Assembly: GCA_003956705.1 (NCBI GenBank)
Contig: QZCP01000102.1
Span: forward strand, 56,935-120,934
Length of the DNA stretch: 64,000 nucleotides
Source of the DNA: Brevipalpus yothersi
Lineage: Eukaryota; Arthropoda; Arachnida; Trombidiformes; Tenuipalpidae
Direction: 5' to 3'
In this document: positions 55,763 to 64,000 of the stretch, piece after piece
Position numbering within the stretch: the first letter of the stretch is position 1
Layout: every line of letters begins with the position of its first letter
Notes under the pieces: generated by a model
Told to the model about the DNA's origin: nothing
Databases searched by the model: none
The model's input: the letters and a program-made list of their open reading frames with translations, nothing else
Made by a program: the position numbers and the translations under genes

Positions 55763-56095
55763 TCATTCTTCGCAATCGATCAACTCTATTTTGAACACCA
55801 AAGTACTATCTGGTGGAATTAATCCAGGTTTTCCTTTCGAACCATAACCTTCCTCTGGTGGACATGTCATCTGAATAAGTTCTCCTTTGGTCATGTTGGC
55901 GATTGCATTATCCCAACATTTTAATATTTCACCTTTTCCCAGCTCAAACTTAAGCGGTTCAGATGATCTATTCCGAGATGAATCGACACATTTACCATCA
56001 TCAAGAAAACATTCATAATGAACTTGGACCCACTTTCCTACGGTCGGTTTAGTTTTTCCATCACCCGGCTTGATTACTTCAATTTTCACACTCAT
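55763..56095 (-). CDS. FKBP12-type peptidyl-prolyl isomerase, diverged pocket
   Basis: Single exon, 110 residues, FKBP12 size with no extra domain or leader, so cytosolic. Fold motifs: GDGKTKPTVGKWVQVHYECF, DSSRNRSSEPLKFELGKGE, then WDNAIANMTKGE, CPPEEGYGSKGKPGLIPPDS, and LVFKIELI. The pocket Tyr (HYEC), Asp (VDSS), Trp (CWDNA) and second Tyr (EGYG) remain. Differences from FKBP12 are Val for Phe before DSS, IL for VI before the Trp loop, Lys-Cys for Arg-Gly just before the Trp, and Lys for His in GKPG. FKBPs isomerise proline bonds and regulate ryanodine and TGF-beta-type receptors. It could be a lineage-specific paralogue. Confidence 0.92.
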   Translation of the reverse strand: MSVKIEVIKPGDGKTKPTVGKWVQVHYECFLDDGKCVDSSRNRSSEPLKFELGKGEILKCWDNAIANMTKGELIQMTCPPEEGYGSKGKPGLIPPDSTLVFKIELIDCEE

Positions 56096-56620
56096 TTTGT
56101 CACGATATGATACAAGTAATCATCGGCTAGACAAATTAATCCGATGTTGTACACTCCCTTGTTTTATGAAGGTTATTGAACAAATATCGTGATGATGTAT
56201 ATATATAGGCACTTTCGATTGTTAATGATTCATAAGTGAGTCGCCTGAGTCATCAAATCTCATTTCACCTCGGAAGCATCAGATCAGATATTTTCGACCA
56301 ATTAAATGATGATGAATTGAACTAATCAAGATCAGATTTAGCGTGAAAAAGAATCTCACGTCTCCAAGGGTCACCCCATAAAATTATCACAACAAACTCT
56401 ATTGACTATTCAATCATTATTGTATTGTTCTATTTATAGATATTTCTTGATCCAGAGGCAAGTTTTCCTCTTATTTTCACAAGATTTTATGTTCTGTTTT
56501 CTTCGAAAAATTTTTCGACGACCGGAAACTCTCGACATTTTCCATTTCTCTGCAATTTTATCAACAACTACATGTTAGTCTTTATTAAAGTTATTCCTTT
56601 TTTACATGAAAAAGTTCTTT
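56096..56620. other. Intergenic, nothing recognised
   Basis: 5' flank of FKBP, AT-rich, with no repeat or frame of note. Confidence 0.5.
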
Positions 56621-57794
56621 TCAGAACACGCAGAATTTGTAAGAGAAAAGTTCTCTTTTTGGATCATTGGGTCTGAGCATCGAGGCAGGCACTCCTCCAC
56701 GAAGTATACCTTCTTCCGAACAGACGATCCATTGTTTAACTGTGACATTTTGCACACTTTCTGATGTTTCCATCATCATTATACTCTTTTAAAAGCTCTT
56801 GGTTTATGTATCCTGGGTATGAGAGGTGGATGTTATTGTGATGTTGATTTTGTATTCTGTGCCTCGCACACTTTCTTCTCTTGCTTTCTTGGCCACTGCT
56901 AGCTAGTTGTACTCGGATTTTGGATCTGTCCACTCCTTGAATACTTGGTAATATGGTGGAACACTTCTCGAGATCAAATACACCGAAATTCAACCGATAA
57001 ATTCCAAAGATCTGTCATGAAAAAAGAAAAAAAAATTAGATATCGAATGTTATTTCTTGATAGATCTTTTTTCTTCTCCTAAGATGCTCCTTCAACTTGT
57101 GCTAACGAAAAGTGACAATTCTATTTACTGTTTACGAAAAAAATTACAAAACTAGAGATAAACATTTTGAAATGAAAACACGTTCACATGGAAGAATTTT
57201 TAAAATAACTTGAAATTAGTCAACAATTTGATCACACTCTTTGTTGTCATTATTCAGATCTCATGACCAAATAATTGTTACTGCATCTATCTGTGTAACT
57301 TTTCTTGTTTACACGATTAATTGAAGGTCAGATCCGTTCATTTGTAAGTTTTCTTGGTAACTTGATATTCTGAGATATAAATTTTACTTGCTCTAGCATT
57401 CTTAGCATTCCTGGAGAATTCCTATTGTGCAATATCTTGTACGGAAAAAATTTTCCAAGACCATGAAACTTAAAGCCATCATTTTGCATAATAATCACAA
57501 ACTGGCGCGAAAGGAGAATTTTTTCAGTCGATCAATATCGATTAGCTGAAAACTCCAAGACTGAGAACAATCTATCGGTTGCAACAAAATCGTTGCAACG
57601 ATTTCTTCCCCAATAGGCTCTGTGGAGCGTGTTCTAATGAAGTATCTCGTTTTGTTCTGTGACAAATGAAATTCTTCAATTGCATCTCGCTTGCTTGTGA
57701 GAGCCTCTCCAGGAAAATCAACTGATAGGAGTGGTTGTGAATCTAGGGAATCAGAATCAATGCAATCCCATTTTTTGGCAAGAGAAGTGACCCT
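56621..57794 (-). CDS. Unresolved candidate gene with several exon-like open segments
   Basis: Three open stretches on the minus strand. Segment A (about 57504-57794) follows a CACATAG acceptor and reads RVTSLAKKWDCIDSDSLD..., about 97 codons to a TGA. Segment B (56736-57011) follows a TGACAG acceptor and encodes 92 residues: IFGIYRLNFGVFDLEKCS, a basic segment (SKRRKCARHRIQNQHH) and a final CAKC. Segment C (56621 to about 56765), in another frame and overlapping the end of B, reads VKQWIVCSEEGILRGG... to FCVF. The cysteine content and basic motif might suit a secreted factor, but I recognise no family and could not connect the segments with confident splice sites. May be a gene, or a decayed one. 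Confidence 0.3.
57587..57604. repeat. 18-bp perfect palindrome
   Basis: AAATCGTTGCAACGATTT, within segment A of the unresolved locus. Confidence 0.7.
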
Positions 57795-59135
57795 CTATGT
57801 GTCAAGTATGATGCAGCTCTCTGGCAAAATTAGGTCTGAAGTTCTCAAATCTCCTCCCAATTCAATCTAGATTATAATCTCCAACAATGAATATCGATCA
57901 TCACGAAAATTCTCTCTCTCGCTCCTCACATAGTTGTCATGAATTGAAACGGGACAATTAATTGGCCGCCCATATCGATGACTTTCGTCCCTTTTGCCTG
58001 GCAAAATATATTTTACTATCAAAAGAATCCGAATAATAACTCCTCCCAGCCCTCTTAAATCCTCTCTCTCTCTCTCTTTTTCCTTTTCTTTCAACCCTCA
58101 CCATGTTGATCATGGGAAATATGAAGTTCTTTGATACATTCTCACGAGTCAAATCATACGCTGGTTCAGCTTATCATCCACCAAGTTCTAATTAGCCTTT
58201 CTCTTTCTCTCTCTCTTTCTGAAAGTTCTAAAAATATCATCTCGGTCGTGAACATTGTAACACACAGGCAATAACACCCAAACGAGCAGTTCAAACGAAG
58301 TAAAGTGTTCAAAGTATCTCTCATATCTCACTCGAGGTATTAAAGAGGTTCACTCAAAAAAAATGGACCACAAATTCACTCTATCATTACGTGAACCGTT
58401 TTACATTGAGTTTTCTTTCAATCGTAACTTGTTACCATGAATCAAACCATGAAGAAACCATGAAAAAGAAGGAGATGAAAAGATCAAGTGTGAGCGCAAA
58501 TGAAGCTGACTTACTCTTTTCCTTCTCTCTCTCCTCTCTCCTCTCTTGTCTCTATTCGATCAGCTGCATTTGTTTTCGTCTGCATCACTTCACTAACATC
58601 ATTTTATCATTCTTATTTACTGTTTCTCATCTTTCCCTTTGATCTCACTTTTATCATCATCACTTGGAGGCAATGTCTTACACTGTAAGACTTACAGTCA
58701 TTCTGTTAACCAAAGATGATACTATTTAGAGTGTACAATTATGTTTGTGATTGCATTCAAAACCGGTCGATTTCTCACAGATTGATTGTCATTTGAGCGT
58801 TTGTTTTCAATTGAAATCCAGAAGCAACTCACCATACACACACAAAATTCATCAGAATATATTCCAGGAAGGAATTTTGCATCCATCTCTTTTTGTTCTG
58901 TGTGCCATTTAATTGTCTGTTTTGACATATTCCCATATTGATCAGTAGCCATTCAACTTGTCATAGGTGATGGAAAATTTTACTCCAAAAGCAAATCATT
59001 GAACTACGTAAATTACGTGGCTTGTGTATATTGTTACCAATGGAAAGGTTTATACAGCCACTGCAATATTGTGTATTTATTGGTTATTTTGAAGTTGTAC
59101 ATTAGGATAAATATCTCTCCCTCTGCAATCTCTCA
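57795..59135. other. Intergenic, pyrimidine-rich
   Basis: Short (CT)n runs near 58065-58095, 58195-58225 and 58525-58550 create spurious open frames. The last part should be the promoter and 5' UTR of the GRAM-domain gene. Confidence 0.5.
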
Positions 59136-61046
59136 ATGAATACAGCACAAGTTGCCCAAAACTTGGCTTCATCAACATCAACATCAACATCATCTTCATC
59201 GCCACCACTATCTTCGTCAACCCTCAACACTTCAAGTGATCATAATGGCAAAAAGGCTGATGGATCTGACAATTTTTCCAGCTCTCAGGAGGCGAGCAAC
59301 AGTCAAGATGCAAACAAATCTTCTTCCTCATCAACCGTCACTCTTTCATCATCCAAGGAGACCACTTCTTCTAGCCCAGTGAAAAGTTTGCAGAAAGAAA
59401 AATTATGTGACAAATCGTCATCATCACAAAAGTCGATCCAAGGAACTTCGTCAGCATTCTCATCAATGGGCAATCTTAGTGAAAAAGAGTTATTATCTTC
59501 CATTGGTCCAGAGTGTTCTCATCTGGTCAATCCCAATTATCATTACAGTAGAAGTCATCAAAGACGATTCCATAGAAGATTTCCAGCAGTTGATCCACAG
59601 GAAAAAGTGATCGAATGTAAGCTATTCATTTTTCGATTGTTATCACTGTGTTCATTGTCTATTTTATTGCCCTTACTCATCGTTATTAGGGTACAATTGT
59701 GCTTTGGTCGAAGATATTTTGATTCAAGGATATCTGTATATAAGTGAAAATTATTTTGCGTTTTACTCTAATCTAATATTCTATAAAACTCAGGTAAGAT
59801 GAAAGTGATGTGTAATTCTAATTTTTGATAATGTCGAGATTGAACAATTTCTTTCTCACTCCCTTTACAGCTTTTGATACCCATTTGTGATGTAATATCT
59901 GTTACCCGTGAAAAGACAGCAAGAATTTTTCCCACTGCTGTTGGAATTTGTACAGAGCAAGCAAAGGTAAGATTCAAGATACTCAATGCTTAAACATTCA
60001 ACTGATGATAACGTGTGCCCCTTCTTGGGGTGCAGAGTTTGTACTTAAAAATTATCACACTCATCTATGAGTTCAACGATTCTTATGAGCTTTGTCTTGC
60101 ATTGCAGTATGTATTTGGTTCATTGATGTCGAGGGAAACAACTTTCGGTTTGATGACAGAAGTATGGAGAAGAACTTTGATTCAGATGGTTCCTTTTCCC
60201 TATCTTCCCGCTGTTAATATTGACCAAATGATAAAAGCCGAATCGATAGGTGCCAATGAAAAAATCGAAATTGCTGAAACGTCATGTATAGAAGAAAATG
60301 GGGAATCCTCCAAAAAAATTACCAGCCAATCTCCATCTATCATATATCCTCAACCTTTTTGTCATCCAAATATTGTCCCAGCCACTGAACCTATTGCATT
60401 GTTATCTTCCGAAATCACCCCTATTCCACCGATATTTGCTTCACATGAAACTGACTCGAGTGGATCAGAATCTGAAACAAATCGTGAATCAAAATCTCGG
60501 AAAAATTTTCTCCACAAAATACCGAGTTTTCCTTTTGGATGGCTTAAAAGTATTACTAGCTCATTTTGTTCATCACCTAGTAGATCACTGAGCTTCTTGT
60601 GGTAAGTTCAAAACTCTTCACGAATCTTTGTTTTCGGCTTCTTAATCCTATTCTTCTCTCCATCTCAGGACTCGAGCATCATGCACCAGCTTGCTACTCT
60701 TATTCGTCACGTTACTCTTGGTAGTTCTCTTCATATCTTCATTTGTTTTCTTGTATCGCGTGGATCAAGTACATTCTAAATTAATTGCGCTCTTCCAGCT
60801 TGATGATGTTGTGTGAGTTTCTCTCTGATCGAGTTCGCTTGATTCTTTCCTTGACACTTCATTTGAACCTTTTTCTCTTTTATCAGGGAACAATACCAAG
60901 TTCATACAAAACGAGCAACTCTCCGTGACGAAGTTCAGAGGCTTATATCCCTGTTAGACGAAAAGGCAGCTGATCTGAACAGTTTGAAAGAAAGAGTTGA
61001 GGAACTACTTCATCTATCAAATGAGTATCAGTCATGCTCAAGATAA
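59136..61046 (+). CDS. GRAM-domain membrane protein, GRAMD2-like
   Basis: Exons 59136-59616, 59690-59793, 59871-59966, 60108-60601, 60669-60812 and 60887-61046 give 492 residues. A Ser/Thr-rich disordered N-terminus (1-110) precedes the GRAM domain (about 147-250): RRFPAVDPQEKVIEWYNCALV, EDILIQGYLYISENYFAFYS, LLIPICDVISVTREKTAR and YVFGSLMSRETTFGLM. A Ser-rich linker, a membrane helix (about 395-420, SLLLLFVTLLLVVLFISS) and a C-terminal coiled coil (LRDEVQRLISLLDEKAADL) complete it. No VASt sterol-transfer domain is present, so it resembles GRAMD2A/B rather than GRAMD1. Members sit at ER-plasma membrane contacts and bind phosphoinositides through the GRAM domain. Confidence 0.88.
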
Positions 61047-62244
61047 AAGATTAGGAGGAATTTGCCGGATGATCTCTCAAAAAGAATCCAGACTAGTGTA
61101 ATGCATTTACGTGATTCAAACGATCGATAATCGTACCTTCAGATCAAATCTTACTCAAACTATTCCATAATTTCTTGGGAGACTCACTCATGTTCTCCTC
61201 TTGGAAGATTTTTATCGATTCTTGTTTCTATTTCTTCTTCTCAATGCAATAAGGTCTAGAGTTTTTGTCTTTATTGTTTTCTCATTAATTCGTTTTTGTT
61301 CATTGTCTCTATCATATCATACTCTTTGTAGACCTGATCAATCAAATTTTATTCTTCTCACTTGACTTACAGGAGACTCAAACCCTCAATCATTGTGATC
61401 CCTTGTTAACTACCCTTTTTCTTGGGTGTTTCTCCCATATTTTCGATTCTCTATTGTTAATTGATATTATTTGTGAATACAAACTCAGAATCACTCACGG
61501 ATAATCACTTTTCCATTCAATTATCGAATTCCCTAGATCTATGATTCGAAATGCGAATCATTTCCTTCGTAGACAATTTCAGTTCTGATAGACTCTCAGG
61601 ATTCTTTTCTGAGCTAAATCTACATAAAAGCGAGGCCAAAAGAGTGTATTATGGATTTTTTTCACTCAAAAATTAGATGATCATGCTATAATGACTCCTC
61701 TATTTCAAAGCATGAATAAATAGATTCCGATGGATTTGAATGAAAAGCTTTGAGACAATTCATCACAAATTTTAACTTTTTTCCCTGCAAATTTGATTCT
61801 TTAGAACATTCAGTCTCAAATAGACCCTATCCCAGTTGATCATAGAGTGTGTAATCATAGTCACATCCTCTTAGGAACTCTTAGGAATCATCAGCATGAT
61901 GAAAGAACATAAAGTTTTTTGAGGTGATCTCATTTCATTTTTTGGCGCTCCTGAATCAGCTGGTCAGATTGCATAACCCTGTATACATGTACACATGTAG
62001 ACATTCTTAGAGTAGGAGTATTTATTCAGTGGATTAAACTTCCTCATTGTTGAATCTTAAATCGTGTAGATAATCTTATGCTTGAAATGGTATCTCTTTA
62101 TCCCCTCTTGGATCATAGAAAAGTTCCAAAAGTTAATCCCTGAAAACCCTTTGGGAGTTGTCCTCATTGCCAAGTGTTCATACTCTTGTGATGCAGTATT
62201 TAATCTTCTCCACCACAATCTCGTTCTTCTAGGATATTGACTTG
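61047..62244. other. Intergenic, nothing recognised
   Basis: 3' flank of the GRAM gene and 5' flank of the F-box gene. A TTCTAG acceptor at 62226-62231, just before the F-box ATG, suggests an upstream non-coding exon. Confidence 0.5.
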
Positions 62245-63426
62245 ATGAATTCTGTTAAAACTTTCGCCGATTTACCTCTAGAATTACTAGCTCAAGTATT
62301 CACCTCTGTGGCTGGCCCTGATTTACAGACACTATCAAGGGTTTGTAAACTTTGGAACAATTTAGCCATCGACACACTCTCAAAACGAATCTCAAGAGAA
62401 TTTTGTATTCGAGTCAAAAGTGAACAGAAATCGAATTCTATTGAACTCACTCTCAATCTAGATGGTAGAGAACACAGGAAAGAATTATTAGTTCATCAGA
62501 CAAAAGGAATCCAGCCGATAAAGAAGGTCAATGAAACCTCAGAGAAAATTGCCTCTTTTCAAGAGTTGGTGTGTATAAATCGTCGAGAAGGGTTCAATCT
62601 TGATTATTTTTTCATCTTTACTCAAGATTGCGATAGTTCTGAGGATATTCTTAAACTAGTTAAAAATGGCATCGTTGTTCAGTGTGATGTTATGCCTTTA
62701 TTCAATCGTATGTCATTCTCTGGACCAATAGATTTTAACGGGAACAGCCTCATTTCTGGATTGATGCTCAATCAAAGTTTCTCTGATTGTAGAATCAATG
62801 TCATGACAGAAAATGAGCAAGATTGTCTGATTGACGATAAATATCCTCTCAAAGGTCTACTGGTCATAAAAGTTGGTAAAGTCAGAAGAATAATGCTCCG
62901 AACAGATGTAATTGAAAAAATTCGTCAGAACAACATTCCCATTGCATGCTTTGAAGCGTCAAACATCATGTTCACTGACAAAAACTCTAGGATTGTGTCC
63001 AATGAACTAATATTGGTCAGTTTTCAAGGACATAATATAAATGCTGCAACTCATTGTCTTTCGAATCTTGGTCTGGACGATGATGATTCAAACGATCAAG
63101 AGCGGCTTTCATCTTCCGCTTCAGAACTTTCCAGCTTCAAAAAGTCTCTCAACTTTGATACAGACACAACAAATCATCTTAATCATACTGTTGGCCTTAT
63201 TATTGGCTCAGCTTCGTTCATTGATAATGGATTTTTGTTGGAAAATTTGATCATGAACACATTTCCCGGAGTCAAATTTATTGGTACAAGATCTCCGATT
63301 AACTTTTTCCTCTACAATAGGCCATATTCAGAAATCAATGGTCGATCAGGAGTGCCGATTATGGACTACAAGACGGATAAGAGAACTGTGCGAGTATTAT
63401 TGATCAATTTTCAAAGTTTCAGATGA
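62245..63426 (+). CDS. F-box protein, possibly FBXO22-like
   Basis: Single exon of 393 residues from the first ATG. An F-box occupies about residues 6-46 (FADLPLELLAQVFTSVAGPDLQ, LSRVCKLWNNLA). The remainder has alternating beta-strand and helix character with a DDDDSNDQE acidic loop near 275 and a segment GLIIGSASFIDNGFLLENLI, then FPGVKFIGTRSPINFF, which recalls the FIST-C region of FBXO22, but the match is partial. F-box proteins bring substrates to SCF ubiquitin ligases through Skp1; the substrate is unknown. The start was chosen over an upstream in-frame TTG. Confidence 0.75.
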   Translation: MNSVKTFADLPLELLAQVFTSVAGPDLQTLSRVCKLWNNLAIDTLSKRISREFCIRVKSEQKSNSIELTLNLDGREHRKELLVHQTKGIQPIKKVNETSEKIASFQELVCINRREGFNLDYFFIFTQDCDSSEDILKLVKNGIVVQCDVMPLFNRMSFSGPIDFNGNSLISGLMLNQSFSDCRINVMTENEQDCLIDDKYPLKGLLVIKVGKVRRIMLRTDVIEKIRQNNIPIACFEASNIMFTDKNSRIVSNELILVSFQGHNINAATHCLSNLGLDDDDSNDQERLSSSASELSSFKKSLNFDTDTTNHLNHTVGLIIGSASFIDNGFLLENLIMNTFPGVKFIGTRSPINFFLYNRPYSEINGRSGVPIMDYKTDKRTVRVLLINFQSFR

Positions 63427-63849
63427 TATCAAACGATAGTTCTCGTGGAACTGTGGAAAGTTCTCTCAGGTTACAAACTTCAATTGGAATCGATAAGATC
63501 AGCGTAAATGCAACAAAACTGCGTGCGCTCTTTTTAAGCCAAAAGTAAGAAGAAAAAACTCCAATAGACAGGATGAATGGAAACAACGAGATTTATTAAT
63601 GATGAATTTTGATGTAAACAAACGATGTCTATATGAAATGATGAAAAATTTGTTGGCATTCATATGAGATTCGGGACTTTCAAGCCAACGGCGACGAGAT
63701 CTTTGGCTCCTCGAGATGGCAATATTTTCTTCTATAAAGAGGTGGACATCAATTTGTCCTTTTTAGGCACTTATATCACGTCATAAGCCTTAGTCGATTT
63801 TCAAAATCATTTGTAGAAATAGAATAGAAAATGCAAAGTGTATAAACAA
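63427..63849. other. Intergenic, nothing recognised
   Basis: AT-rich, 3' flank of the F-box gene, followed by a possible minus-strand gene end. Confidence 0.5.
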
Positions 63850-64000
63850 TCAACTAATATCTAGAGATACAAATCGATAGTCCTTCAAAATGGACTTTGA
63901 TATAGAAAATACAAATCCCAAAGAGATGACCAATAAAGGAAGATTGATGAAATTCTGTCGAGATCCACTGTATATTGGACAATAAGGACATTGGTAGGAG
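63850..64000 (-). CDS. Possible 3' end of a gene entering from the right, unrecognised
   Basis: On the minus strand a frame is open from the window edge to a TGA at 63850-63852, about 49 codons: SYQCPYCPIYSGSRQNF, then a hydrophobic helix (INLPLLVISLGFVFSIS) and a short tail (KSILKDYRFVSLDIS). The CPYC motif before a membrane segment looks protein-like, but the stretch is too short to identify and other frames are partly open. Confidence 0.25.
   Translation of the reverse strand, partial: SYQCPYCPIYSGSRQNFINLPLLVISLGFVFSISKSILKDYRFVSLDIS

Overview
The window is nuclear DNA of an animal, almost certainly an arthropod. It holds a Spätzle-type cystine-knot ligand, Frizzled, P450 reductase and Arp2/3, SWI/SNF and proteasome subunits, and nearly all genes have short GT-AG introns (about 65-690 bp). 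The DNA is AT-rich, genes are dense on both strands, and (GA)n arrays are frequent. A compact acariform-mite-like genome would fit, but the sequence alone does not prove that.

Layout, left to right: cornichon 3' end (+); COA1/TIM21-like mitochondrial protein (-); glycogen phosphorylase (+, 5 exons); Spätzle-like ligand (+, single exon); tetraspanin-13/31 (-); a shortened galactose-mutarotase-like protein (-); gamma-SNAP (+); AGXT2 aminotransferase (-); Frizzled (-); Cdk9 copy A (-); triokinase/DHA kinase (-); pyruvate dehydrogenase phosphatase (-); glycine cleavage H protein (+); dynein roadblock light chain (-); tRNA-Glu (-); NADPH-cytochrome P450 reductase (+); ribosomal protein eL36 (+); SMARCD/BAP60 (-); PSMC6/Rpt4 (+); TMEM50 (-); Cdk9 copy B (-); CFP1-like PHD protein (+); ARPC4 (-); FKBP (-); an unresolved candidate locus (-); GRAM-domain membrane protein (+); F-box protein (+); and a possible 3' end of another gene (-) at the right edge.

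These are mostly unrelated housekeeping genes packed head-to-head or tail-to-tail, not an operon. Several are mitochondrial (PDP, GCSH, AGXT2, COA1-like). Exon joins given below were checked for frame continuity.

The most unusual content: a Cdk9 paralogue 21 kb from the parent that has lost its first coding exon, carries an insertion in the T-loop and sits between two ~130-bp direct repeats; a CFP1 homologue with no CXXC DNA-binding domain and no intron; an ARPC4 with an ~18-residue insertion; a phosphorylase with a 123-residue N-terminal open extension; a mutarotase-like pseudoenzyme; a Frizzled whose KTxxxW motif is altered; and a 78-nt intergenic sequence able to fold as a closed three-way junction. 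No mobile element with recognisable coding capacity, CRISPR array or viral gene was seen.
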